A stretch of 64,000 nt of DNA from positions 135,320-199,319 of the forward strand of contig CALHWD010000005.1 in assembly GCA_938036825.1 (NCBI GenBank), written 5' to 3'. Under the pieces are notes generated by a model. It ran no database searches, was not told the DNA's origin, and saw nothing but the letters and a program-made list of their open reading frames with translations. Origin of the DNA: an uncultured Candidatus Saccharibacteria bacterium. GTDB taxonomy: Bacteria > Patescibacteriota > Saccharimonadia > Saccharimonadales > Saccharimonadaceae. The translations under genes were made by a program, and so were the position numbers. Of the stretch, positions 52,826 to 61,152 are shown piece after piece. The stretch's first letter is position 1; each line of letters opens with the position of its first letter.

Positions 52826-53623
52826 CTACCCCACCATAAAGACAAACATCGCCAAAAATGCAATCGCATTCTTGACCATATGAATGAGAATGCCGGGCCA
52901 TATTGTGCCAGTCGTATGACGCAGCGCCACCAGCACGACGCTGAGCATCGCCACATCAATGCCAACGTTGAGCTGGCCATGTACATAACCAAAGAGTCCA
53001 CTCACCACCACCGTAATAAGCCACAGTGGCATGTGCGCGGCATGGAGCTTGCTATACAAATAACCACGAAACACCAGCTCCTCGGCCACTGGTGCTACCA
53101 CCACCAACATCGCAAAGGCGAGCAAGCGCTCTGTGCCATAGAGCTGCTGGTAGCCGAGGTTCTGTGCCTGAGTCGCATCAAAGCCGGGCAGCCACTGCTT
53201 GGCCGCCGCCAGCGCAATCATCGACAGCACAATGTAGATAATGAAGCCCACCAGCGCCCAGCCAAAGTCGCGCCACTGCAGCGCGCGCCGCCACCCAAGC
53301 TGCCGCCAGGTGATGCGAAAGCTCGCTGGTGCCTTGGGCCGTGCGCGCTGCACTAGCCACGGCAGGCCAATCAGCAGCGCCAACGCCACCACATAGACCG
53401 CCGTTTGCATCATGATGAGCGGCAAGACCGGCACCGACTCTTGGCCATGAAACAGGAGATAGAGCACTGTGCTGCAGAGCAGCCCCGCCCCCATAAAGCT
53501 CAGCCAGACCCACAGTGGCCAACCGAGCCACGAGGCAACGCGCAGCAGGCGCTGGCGTGGCGTGAGCGGCGTTTTGGGCTGGGAGGGGTGAGCGGCTTTG
53601 GGGCGGAGAGCAACACGTATCAT
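52826..53623 (-). CDS. CPBP-family intramembrane metalloprotease
   Basis: 265 aa with about seven membrane helices. The family motif EELVFRGYL gives the Glu pair and Arg; a later HGQLN and IHMVKN supply the conserved His/Asn positions. Bacterial CPBP proteins are implicated in bacteriocin self-immunity and protein processing, but substrates are rarely known. AAGGAG lies seven bases before ATG 53623. It follows rseP, another intramembrane protease, on the same strand. Confidence 0.85.
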   Translation of the reverse strand: MIRVALRPKAAHPSQPKTPLTPRQRLLRVASWLGWPLWVWLSFMGAGLLCSTVLYLLFHGQESVPVLPLIMMQTAVYVVALALLIGLPWLVQRARPKAPASFRITWRQLGWRRALQWRDFGWALVGFIIYIVLSMIALAAAKQWLPGFDATQAQNLGYQQLYGTERLLAFAMLVVVAPVAEELVFRGYLYSKLHAAHMPLWLITVVVSGLFGYVHGQLNVGIDVAMLSVVLVALRHTTGTIWPGILIHMVKNAIAFLAMFVFMVG

Positions 53624-53729
53624 GAAGTGAGCTCCTTACGTATTACCATTACGTGATTGAGCAACCCTATCTCCCCGCGCTGCAATCCTCCACAATAACG
53701 CTCTGCCCTGCTACACTGCATAGCCTGCA

Positions 53730-54896
53730 TCAGTGCACCAACTTCCCAATGTCAGCAATCGTCACCAGCACAACCAAGCCAAGCAAACACAAGAAGCCAG
53801 CCGCTTGGATATTCTCTTCCATCTGCTTGCTGAGTGGCTTGCGCAGCAGGTGGAAGATCGCCATCACCGTCCAGCGGCCACCATCGAGCGCCGGAATGGG
53901 CAAGATATTCATCACTGCCAGCGATAACGCAATGATCGCCGTCAGCAGCAGCACATGCACCACGCCAGCCTGCCCCGCTGCTGGGAAGATAATGGCAAAG
54001 ATCCCCACCGGGCCAGCCACGGCATTGCCCACCTGTGATAAGTTTTGCTTGGCCTGCTGGCTCGTCGCGCTGTCGCTGCTAAACTGCTGCACCAGACTGG
54101 TGGCGAGATTTACCACCATATCACCCAGGCCTTGGAGCGTCACTCTAGTAAGCTGCGCTGTTGTCACCACACCCACAATCGGTGCCGACCAGGTGGCACG
54201 GATTGTATCTTGCTGCTTGGTGAGCTCTGCCCCCAAATAGCCTTTGCGGTCAGGGTTATCGCTGCGCAGCGCCACCATGGCAGTGGCTTGCTTATCACCG
54301 CGGGAGTACACCACAGGCACAGTTTCGCCCTTGTGCTGGCTGGCAAAGTGTGCGAGGTCGGACGTGCTGCGCACCGTTTGCCCAGCCAGTTGGCTAATTG
54401 CATCACCCTGGCGGAGACCTGCCTTGGCGGCGGGCAAGCCAGGAGTAAGTGTGCCCAGCTGCACTGGGTGGTTGCTCACCACTGCGTCGCTTGGTAGGTA
54501 AAATTGGTTGTCGATCATCTTAGGCAAGCCCACCCAGGCGAGGCCAGTGAGGAGCACCACTGCAGTTAACCAGTTGACGGTCACGCCAGCCAGCAAGATC
54601 TTGGTCTTTTGCCAAAAGGTCGCTGCGCCATAATCACCAGGCTGATCAGCCGCATCGTGCTCGCCCTGCAATTTAACAAAGCCACCCAGCGGCAGCCAGT
54701 TGAGCGAGAAGCGGACATTCTCGCCCAGAATACTTTTTTTGATCACTTTGCTATAGGCCTGCGGTGGAAAGCCAATGCCAAATTCCTCCACCACCACACC
54801 ATTGCGCCGCGCCACAATGCCATGGCCCAGCTCGTGCGTTGCCACCAGTAGCGTCAGTGCGATTACCCCAATAATAATACCAATGACTATTTCCAT
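53730..54896 (-). CDS. rseP: Site-2 intramembrane metalloprotease RseP
   Basis: 388 aa. Zinc motif HELGH (21-25) in the first helix, PPQAYSKVIKKS loop, one PDZ domain (about 130-205, GLRQGDAISQLAGQTV), and the third-helix motif MNILPIPALDGGRW with the zinc-binding Asp. It cuts membrane-bound regulators or leftover signal peptides. GGAGG lies two to four bases before ATG 54896. It is one of the uppS-rseP cluster typical of bacteria, although cdsA and dxr are missing here. Confidence 0.92.
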   Translation of the reverse strand: MEIVIGIIIGVIALTLLVATHELGHGIVARRNGVVVEEFGIGFPPQAYSKVIKKSILGENVRFSLNWLPLGGFVKLQGEHDAADQPGDYGAATFWQKTKILLAGVTVNWLTAVVLLTGLAWVGLPKMIDNQFYLPSDAVVSNHPVQLGTLTPGLPAAKAGLRQGDAISQLAGQTVRSTSDLAHFASQHKGETVPVVYSRGDKQATAMVALRSDNPDRKGYLGAELTKQQDTIRATWSAPIVGVVTTAQLTRVTLQGLGDMVVNLATSLVQQFSSDSATSQQAKQNLSQVGNAVAGPVGIFAIIFPAAGQAGVVHVLLLTAIIALSLAVMNILPIPALDGGRWTVMAIFHLLRKPLSKQMEENIQAAGFLCLLGLVVLVTIADIGKLVH

Positions 54897-54908
54897 ATTC
54901 CTCCTTCG

Positions 54909-55604
54909 TTATCCTCCAAAGCGTCGCTGTCGCCGGGCATACTCGGCCAGCAAAGCATCGACGTCGGCGTGTGTCATATCTGGCCATGGCTTATCCAAGA
55001 ACAGCAGCTCGCTATAGGCGCTGCGCCACAACATGAAGTTGCTCAGCCGCTGCTCACCACTGGTGCGAACAATCAAATCACACGGTGGCACATCTGGTGT
55101 ATACAAAAATTGCTCAAAGATCTGTGCTGTTACCTTCTTGTGAACCGAGAGCGTTTTGCGCAAGCGATTGACCGCGTCGATAATCTCCTGCTGCCCACCA
55201 TAATTAAATGACAGCACCATCGTACCCTGCCGCAAATCCTTAGTGGCAGCCTCAGCAGCATCGATCGCCTTCTTGACCCGCCGGCTTAGGCGCAGGCGCG
55301 TCCCTGCCACGCGGATGCGCACCTCATGCTCGATGAAGATCGGCAGATCGCGCTCTAACATCGTTACCAGCAGATTCATTAAGTGCTTGACCTCTGGGCC
55401 ACTACGATGCCAGTTCTCGGTGCTAAAGATATAGGCGCTGACATAGGGCACACCACGCTCGATGGTGGTAAGGGCAATATCGCGCAGTTTCTCGTAGCCA
55501 GCACTGTGCCCCTCTTGGGCTGAGAGGCCACGCTGCTTGGCCCAGCGCCGATTGCCATCAACAATATAGCCAACATGCTGCGGCAAGTGCATGGTAGCAC
55601 TCAT
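54909..55604 (-). CDS. uppS: Undecaprenyl diphosphate synthase
   Basis: 231 aa. Cis-prenyltransferase that makes the lipid carrier for wall precursors. HVGYIVDGNRRWAKQRG carries the catalytic Asp and the substrate-binding Asn/Arg; LSFNYGGQQEIIDAVNRL, DLIVRTSGEQRLSNFMLWRS and ELLFLDKPWPDMT are the other family blocks. ATG 55604 is six bases from GGAG; ATG 55616 is possible. It is followed by rseP and preceded by frr, a common bacterial order. Confidence 0.94.
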   Translation of the reverse strand: MSATMHLPQHVGYIVDGNRRWAKQRGLSAQEGHSAGYEKLRDIALTTIERGVPYVSAYIFSTENWHRSGPEVKHLMNLLVTMLERDLPIFIEHEVRIRVAGTRLRLSRRVKKAIDAAEAATKDLRQGTMVLSFNYGGQQEIIDAVNRLRKTLSVHKKVTAQIFEQFLYTPDVPPCDLIVRTSGEQRLSNFMLWRSAYSELLFLDKPWPDMTHADVDALLAEYARRQRRFGG

Positions 55605-55656
55605 GCCTGGCTCCATGATGGGCGGTTGGTTGCGTACGTCAGCAGAGAGCGCATCA

Positions 55657-56211
55657 TTAAATCGTCAAGATATCCTTCTCTTTAGCAGCGAAGGCGGCTT
55701 CTATCGTAGTTTGATGCTGTGCCATGAGGCGATCGATCTCCTTCTCCACCGCCTTCACGTCATCTTCACTCAGCTCTTTGGCTTCTTTGCGGCGCTTGGC
55801 ATCCTTCAGGGCGTCTTGGCGCACCCCGCGCAGGGCAATGCGTGCTTCTTCTACCTTCTCGCTGGCTTGCTTAACCAGTTGCTTGCGGCGCTCCTCCGTC
55901 AGTGGTGGCACTGGCACACGGACGACGTGACCATCGTCGCTGGGGTTGAGGCCAAGCGCTTGATCGGCTCGGATGGCGCTGGCAATCTTTTGCAAATTAG
56001 CTGGGTCAAATGGCGTGATCTGCAGCAGCGTTGCCTCCGGTGCCGTCACGTTAGCCACTTGGTTGAGCGGCATACTGGTGCCATACGCCTCGACCATAAT
56101 GCCATCAAGCATACTCGCGTGAGCCCGGCCGGTGCGGATCTTCCCCAGGCGCTCCTCTAGGTGCTCTAGCACATGGTTCATCTTTTCTTCGTAGGGGGTG
56201 GTATCAAACAT
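55657..56211 (-). CDS. frr: Ribosome recycling factor
   Basis: 184 aa, the normal length. Three-helix bundle with an inserted beta domain: HLEERLGKIRTGRAHASML, VTAPEATLLQITPFDP, and LTEERRKQLVKQASEKVEEA with the C-terminal helix. Splits post-termination ribosomes with EF-G. AAGGAG lies five to six bases before ATG 56211; TACAAT lies further up. It is separated from tsf by a terminator and RNA copy C. Confidence 0.96.
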   Translation of the reverse strand: MFDTTPYEEKMNHVLEHLEERLGKIRTGRAHASMLDGIMVEAYGTSMPLNQVANVTAPEATLLQITPFDPANLQKIASAIRADQALGLNPSDDGHVVRVPVPPLTEERRKQLVKQASEKVEEARIALRGVRQDALKDAKRRKEAKELSEDDVKAVEKEIDRLMAQHQTTIEAAFAAKEKDILTI

Positions 56212-56390
56212 CGCGATCTCCTTCTTGGTTTTCCTTTATTGTACCATTATTTACTATGGCATGAGGAGAGTTTGCATAAAAATGGCTGGCATTGTTGCTC
56301 GCGCTTACTCGATGAGATCCTATTTGGGTGAAGTGTGTCTCGGTCATTACTCATCTCGGCCTTAATCCATAATCCTAGAATCGGTACAGT

Positions 56391-56510
56391 ACCCTCACGG
56401 CATACTCACTACACCGAAAATGTTCCGGCCAGATGATGCGGGGAGCTTGCCCGTTCGCGTATTTGCTGGCCTCCATATATTCTCTTGTGTAGCGAGCATA
56501 CCGTGAGGGT
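56391..56510 (-). ncRNA. Repeated structured RNA, copy C
   Basis: 120 nt. P1 pairs 56487-56510 with 56391-56414 over 24 bp, with three G-U pairs on the minus strand. The closing pairs CAC/GTG replace AAC/GTT of copies A and B, a compensatory change. Core: AAGAGAATATATGGAGG, GGCCAG/CTGGCC, apical ACGGGCAAGC, CCGGAACATTTTCGG. It starts five bases past the tsf terminator, so it is unlikely to be carried on the rpsB-tsf transcript. Confidence 0.78.
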
Positions 56511-56514
56511 GCAC

Positions 56515-56548
56515 AAAAAAGCGAGCGACACATCCCGTGCCACTCGCT
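56515..56548 (-). terminator. Terminator of rpsB-tsf
   Basis: 56537-56548 pairs with 56520-56531 over 12 bp (two G-U), loop of five, then six or seven T on the minus strand. It is 24 bases past the tsf stop. Confidence 0.9.
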
Positions 56549-56572
56549 ACACAAAAGCTTGCTCTCTCGTGA

Positions 56573-57169
56573 CTACTCTGTCACGCCCAGCTCAATCCGC
56601 TTGAATTGGCTGACGCGGACATTCTCACCGCGCAGTGCCACCTGCTCTTTGATGAGCTGGCCAACTGTCTTGCTGTCGTCGAGCACAAAGGCTTGCTCGG
56701 CCAAGACCTGCTCGGCGAAGTGCTTCTTGAGCTGCCCTTCGACGATTTGGTCACGCATTGCCTCAGGCTTGCTTGCCAAAGCATCGCTGGTGAGAAACTC
56801 CTGCTTCTTGGCGTCGTACACCTCAGCTGGGATATCGTCCATTGTAGCATAGCGTGGGTTCATCGCAGCAACTTGCATGGCAATCTGGTGCGCAAACTCC
56901 TTAAACTCAGGCAGGCGGGCCACAAAATCTGTCTCGCAGTTAACCTCGACCACCACACCGATCCGACCACTGTGGACATAGCTCTCGATCAACCCTTCGC
57001 GGGTCTCGCGGTCACCCTTTTTCTCCGCCTTGGTCAGGCCCTTTTTGCGCAAAGCATTGAGTGCTGAGTCGAAGTCACCTTCGGCCTCCACCAGCGCCTT
57101 CTTAGCATCGGTCAGGCCAATGCCAGTTAGCTCTTTGAGCTTCTTGATGTCATCAATCGTCACAGCCAT
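56573..57169 (-). CDS. tsf: Elongation factor Ts
   Basis: 198 aa, the short form common outside proteobacteria. N-terminal UBA-like domain DIKKLKELTGIGLTDAKKAL, the EF-Tu-contacting VNCETDFVAR, and a single core subdomain. Recycles EF-Tu-GDP. GGAGG precedes ATG 57169, two bases after the rpsB stop. Forms the standard rpsB-tsf operon. Confidence 0.96.
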   Translation of the reverse strand: MAVTIDDIKKLKELTGIGLTDAKKALVEAEGDFDSALNALRKKGLTKAEKKGDRETREGLIESYVHSGRIGVVVEVNCETDFVARLPEFKEFAHQIAMQVAAMNPRYATMDDIPAEVYDAKKQEFLTSDALASKPEAMRDQIVEGQLKKHFAEQVLAEQAFVLDDSKTVGQLIKEQVALRGENVRVSQFKRIELGVTE

Positions 57170-57171
57170 GG

Positions 57172-57873
57172 TTAGTTCTCCTCCTTCGTTGCCTTGCCCT
57201 CGTTGACTGCTGCACTGAAGTAGTCGAGCATCAGCTGCAGGCTCTTGATCGCATCATCGTTAGCGGGGATAGGATAATCAACCAGGTCGGGGTTGGCGTT
57301 AGTGTCAACAATACCGATCACTGGCACACCCAGCGTCTTCGCCTCGCGCAAAGCGTTGTTGTCGGCCAAGATATCGAGCACTAGCACCAGGCCAGGCTTG
57401 CCATTGAGGTCTTTAATACCGCCGTATTTGAAGTTGAGGCTGTCGATCTCTTCTTGGTAGCGCTGGACTTCTAGCTTGTTGTAGCGCTTCTCAAGGTCGC
57501 CACTAGCCATGCGGCGCTCCAAGTCCTTGAGCTTCTTGATCTGCGCAGTGGTAGTCGTCACATTGGTGAGCATCCCACCGACCCAGCGGTTGGTCACATA
57601 CGGCTGACCGACCGCCTCGGCAGCTTGGCGCGTGATGTCTTTAGCCTGCTTCTTGGTACCGACGAAGAGGACTTGCTTGCCGCTTGCCACTGTCTTGCTA
57701 ATGATAGGCAGCGCCACATTCAGCGCCTCAACCGTCTTCGCGAGGTCGATGATGTGACTATCTTGCCGCTTGCTATGAATATATGGTGCCATCTTCGGAT
57801 GCCACCGGCTGGTCTTGTGCCCAAAATGAGCACCGGCTTCAAACAAAGCCTTGATATCTGCCTGCACGGCCAT
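57172..57873 (-). CDS. rpsB: Ribosomal protein uS2
   Basis: 233 aa. GAHFGHKTSRWHPKMAPYI, the coiled-coil insertion (about 105-140, KKLKDLERRMASGDLEKRYN), and PVIGIVDTNANPDLVDYPIPANDDA are typical of uS2. AAGGAG lies nine bases before ATG 57873. First gene of rpsB-tsf. Confidence 0.97.
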   Translation of the reverse strand: MAVQADIKALFEAGAHFGHKTSRWHPKMAPYIHSKRQDSHIIDLAKTVEALNVALPIISKTVASGKQVLFVGTKKQAKDITRQAAEAVGQPYVTNRWVGGMLTNVTTTTAQIKKLKDLERRMASGDLEKRYNKLEVQRYQEEIDSLNFKYGGIKDLNGKPGLVLVLDILADNNALREAKTLGVPVIGIVDTNANPDLVDYPIPANDDAIKSLQLMLDYFSAAVNEGKATKEEN

Positions 57874-58053
57874 ATCGCATTACTCCTTTTTGCCTTGCCC
57901 CACACGGTATGGAGTGGTGTGGAGCTGTGTCGTTATGGTTAGTTACGAGAGAATTATAGCATATGATGGCTGAATATCAAAGGGGTGGTAACTCACAGCC
58001 CTTCTCTCGGATGGTATATGTATGCAATTGGCCATTAAAGCTAAGTTGTAGAC

Positions 58054-58395
58054 TTATGTGCGATCCTCCGATGCAGATTGCGCTCGCTGGTGTTTACGCA
58101 ATGTCGTCAGTAGCAGATAGAGTGAGTTGCAGTCGTGCAGTGTTGCGTGTGCGGGGGTGATCATACGCTCACCACGCGAGGCGTCGTCTTGTGCTTGATC
58201 AAACACCCGCACCCCTGTCGCATCATAGTCAATCACCCAGCGCTCGGCAATCACCACTCGCCCAGCATCCTGCTGAAGCCACGGCTCAACGGCATGCTGG
58301 ATATGGCTGAGATAATTTACCGCTACTTTTTCGTTGTCAAGCGGCTCAAACGATAAATTCTTCAGCTGCTCAATTGGTGGTGTGGTCTTCTTCAT
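58054..58395 (-). CDS. Small hypothetical protein, 113 aa
   Basis: Soluble alpha/beta protein without a recognised family: LSHIQHAVEPWLQQDAGRVV, a strand pair ERWVIDYDATGVRVFDQ, then a helical LHDCNSLYLLLTTLRKH. AAGGAG lies six bases before ATG 58395. It follows the caspase-like gene 2 by 24 bases on the same strand, so the two are likely cotranscribed and may work together. Confidence 0.6.
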   Translation of the reverse strand: MKKTTPPIEQLKNLSFEPLDNEKVAVNYLSHIQHAVEPWLQQDAGRVVIAERWVIDYDATGVRVFDQAQDDASRGERMITPAHATLHDCNSLYLLLTTLRKHQRAQSASEDRT

Positions 58396-58419
58396 AGCGT
58401 GCTCCTTTCTCGTCTTCTA

Positions 58420-60507
58420 TCATACAGTTATATGGTCGTGCGGATAACGACGGGTCTTACCATTGCGAGTGAGCGCAAGATGGGTATACATGGGTATATT
58501 ATCTATATCATCATTTATTTTATTAACGTCTTCTTGTTTGGCAGCAAGTGTCCATAGCTTAAACTGTCCATTAGCATACTTCTCCATATTAGCATGCTTC
58601 TCCATAATGGTAACTGGTCCGTCCAGCCCACTAACGACATTAAGCTCAGGGAATGCTTCAGAAATTGCCGGGGCTATGCCGCGCCGTGGCTGGGGTGTGT
58701 CATCAATAGCAGCAAACTCACTCCCCTCCTCATGTACTAATGGATGACACGAAAAGAGAATGAAATTCTCTGGCTGGAGCGTCTTTACCATAGTAGATAT
58801 ACCAGTATTCTCCGCCCAACTATCTGCATCAGCGGGGATATGATCTGTAGCCGATAGTGCGAACTGCTCTTCCTCGCCATGCCCTGCCAATACTATCTGC
58901 TGGATATACCCATCAAGACCAACACGCTGTAACATCCCCGTTAATCGTACTAAACCACTCGCATCATCAACCTCCGCAGCAATGACATCATCAGACTCTA
59001 TATAGCGCATCTGCTCAAAGGCGTTGTTGTGGTCGCCTGTCGTCCCTTTGATCATCACAGTTATGCCGTTACCAGACTCGGAATAGCCCTTGGCAAGGAG
59101 ATTGTGTGTCCCTTCTAGTACACGGGGGCTCCAGCCCGAAAAATGCACCACACCAGTTGTTTCATACAGCTGTCGAGCCTTATCCTGACCAATGGCACGC
59201 ACTGCATCGAGATATCGCTTGAATATGTCCATTGGCTTGTCTTCATACCGAACACCGTCTATGACGTCATCAATATATTCTTGAATTGCGTGCTGGGGCA
59301 TATGTGGCAGACGATCACAGCAGAAATCCTTTAGAATCGCCAACACTTTGCTTTCTTGGTCGTCTGGCAGCCGCCCGGCAATGCCATCAATATAGTCTAG
59401 CGTCAGAGCATCCAGCTTGTCTTCCTCCCCTTGGTCAATATACTCTCGGATATACCCAGGGCAAGCTGGATCATTCTCTGCACACTTCACCCAATGTTGC
59501 GGCTCAAATCCCCGTGCTGCCAGTGTTGCGCCAACATCATATCGCATGCGACGTAGATCATTATCTGATACACCATTTGCCGCATGATCGGTTGCAGCAA
59601 AGTGAAATGCCTCAGCCAAGACAGCCTCGTCAAACTCATCATATAGCTCTGAGGGGACATCATCGACCAACCGCTCGGTATGTTGATACGATGCGAACAA
59701 TTGGAGCTTCTCACTTGGATCTTCTGTCTGGCGCAGCAACTCAAGCCGCTGATCGAGGAACTTCTTGACGCCAGTATGTATCTCTGGCATATAGCGATAA
59801 TTTTGCTCGATGATCATTTTGTCAGTCTGCATCAGTTTCTGTGTAATCGCTTGCTGGGTAGCATCAGGCTTGAGCGAGCCCATTCGTGCATCAATGAGTG
59901 TGCGTCGCACAGCTTGCTGCTGGGCGATCACCCGCTCGAGCTTGGTGCGCTGCGTATCATGTTTTGCATTATTGTGCTGCTCTTGGAGCCGCGCAATTCG
60001 CTGCTCGATCTCCGTTATTCGTAGCGTTATGTCATCGCCATCACGTAGCCGAGCAATCTCTTCAGCTGACAGTATTGCTGCAATAGCATCGTACCCTGCA
60101 GCGTATGTCTCGTTTGCACGCGCATCAAAGTACTGCATATCTGGCTCAACACGGTTCGAGTCATCATACCAATGCCAGTGCGATCGCACATCGGTGATCG
60201 TCTTTTGCATTGCAGGACTAAGCCCAGTCATATCTACCATCTCGAGTTGTGGTGTTAGTTCTTGTACTACTGAAGTATCACGAAAGGCCGCAGTAACATC
60301 TCGCCTGGAATCAGCAAGGGGTTTCTCACGCTCGCGGGAGAGTTCTTCAGGAGGCTGCACTTCAGCATGAGGCACAGCTCTATCAGACTCCAACACATTG
60401 CCCTCATACACTTGACCTATTTCAGCACTGCTATCACTAGGCAACCTTTCTCTATGAGAAGATGCTACCGTATTTGGTAAGTCTATATATCGCTGATGAT
60501 ATTTCAT
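58420..60507 (-). CDS. Caspase-like (clan CD) cysteine-peptidase-like protein 2
   Basis: 695 aa, paralog of the 561-aa protein at 45907-47592. N-terminal 110 residues disordered, then a long helical region with coiled coil (about 165-230). The C-terminal part shares YE.TG, VTV/ITVMIKGTTGDHNNAF, strand-His IVLAGHGEEE (His about 543) and strand-Cys FILFSCHPLVHEEGS (Cys about 587), then NVVSGLDGPV. These fit a clan CD His/Cys dyad, closest in feel to C80 or CHAT domains. No signal peptide. AGGA lies ten bases before ATG 60507. Confidence 0.6.
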   Translation of the reverse strand: MKYHQRYIDLPNTVASSHRERLPSDSSAEIGQVYEGNVLESDRAVPHAEVQPPEELSREREKPLADSRRDVTAAFRDTSVVQELTPQLEMVDMTGLSPAMQKTITDVRSHWHWYDDSNRVEPDMQYFDARANETYAAGYDAIAAILSAEEIARLRDGDDITLRITEIEQRIARLQEQHNNAKHDTQRTKLERVIAQQQAVRRTLIDARMGSLKPDATQQAITQKLMQTDKMIIEQNYRYMPEIHTGVKKFLDQRLELLRQTEDPSEKLQLFASYQHTERLVDDVPSELYDEFDEAVLAEAFHFAATDHAANGVSDNDLRRMRYDVGATLAARGFEPQHWVKCAENDPACPGYIREYIDQGEEDKLDALTLDYIDGIAGRLPDDQESKVLAILKDFCCDRLPHMPQHAIQEYIDDVIDGVRYEDKPMDIFKRYLDAVRAIGQDKARQLYETTGVVHFSGWSPRVLEGTHNLLAKGYSESGNGITVMIKGTTGDHNNAFEQMRYIESDDVIAAEVDDASGLVRLTGMLQRVGLDGYIQQIVLAGHGEEEQFALSATDHIPADADSWAENTGISTMVKTLQPENFILFSCHPLVHEEGSEFAAIDDTPQPRRGIAPAISEAFPELNVVSGLDGPVTIMEKHANMEKYANGQFKLWTLAAKQEDVNKINDDIDNIPMYTHLALTRNGKTRRYPHDHITV

Positions 60508-60564
60508 TCAAAATAGTCCTAAATTGTCTATAGTATACCATATCTCTTCTACAGAGAATGTTCT

Positions 60565-60594
60565 TTGACAACCCCCCACCCTCTCTGCTACAAT
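60565..60594 (+). promoter_or_regulatory. Promoter of rpmE
   Basis: TTGACA (60565-60570), 18-base spacer, TACAAT (60589-60594), nine bases, ATG 60604: a leader of only about three bases. Confidence 0.7.
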
Positions 60595-60603
60595 GTAGCG
60601 GTT

Positions 60604-60960
60604 ATGAAAAGCAGTATTCACCCACAAACCTACCGCCCTGTCGTATTTAGCGATGATCAGGCGGGCTTTGCGTTTTTGACGCAGTCGACGGTCGCGACCG
60701 ACGACACTATCACCTGGGAGGATGGCAACGAGTATCCGCTCGTCAAGATCCATATCTCCAGCAAGTCTCACCCATTCTTCACCGGCGAGGAGAAGATTAT
60801 CGACACCGAGGGCCGGGTCGACCGTTTCGAGGCACGCCGCAAAGCTGCCGAGGCACGCCGCGCCGCTCTGGCCAACAAAGCCAAAAAGCAAAACGCCAAA
60901 AAGGCCGCTAAAGCCGCTCAGGCCAGTGCTGGCAAAGACGATTTCGCCAAGGCTGCGTAG
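60604..60960 (+). CDS. rpmE2: Ribosomal protein bL31, type B
   Basis: 118 aa. [29 protein letters not shown] and the [19 protein letters not shown] core are those of type B bL31, which lacks the four zinc-binding Cys of type A. After about residue 72 comes a 45-residue Lys/Ala-rich tail that extends the usual protein. Type B copies are normally zinc-shortage forms, but in a small genome this may be the only L31. Monocistronic, with a strong terminator. Confidence 0.9.
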   Translation: MKSSIHPQTYRPVVFSDDQAGFAFLTQSTVATDDTITWEDGNEYPLVKIHISSKSHPFFTGEEKIIDTEGRVDRFEARRKAAEARRAALANKAKKQNAKKAAKAAQASAGKDDFAKAA

Positions 60961-60989
60961 TAGTAATCTACTACAGGCATTTAGCGCAC

Positions 60990-61018
60990 AGCACCTTCTC
61001 TCTAGAAGGTGCTTTTTA
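60990..61018 (+). terminator. Terminator of rpmE
   Basis: AGCACCTTCT (60990-60999) pairs with 61004-61013, loop of four, then TTTTTAT. Confidence 0.92.
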
Positions 61019-61152
61019 TCTCACCCTCCCTCTGCCATCACTAAATAACAAACAAAGACCAGCCACTCTAGATCCTCCACACATCAAGCGCCTATTCATT
61101 CGCCTGCAGGGATATTACGATGAAATAGTGAAAATAGGCAGCTCGCACGTAA

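Noticed and set aside
8062..56510. Reading the three repeated elements as MITEs or other mobile hairpins
   Set aside because: A mobile element would keep its terminal sequence. Here the outer arms differ among copies while pairing is kept, and no target-site duplications are seen.
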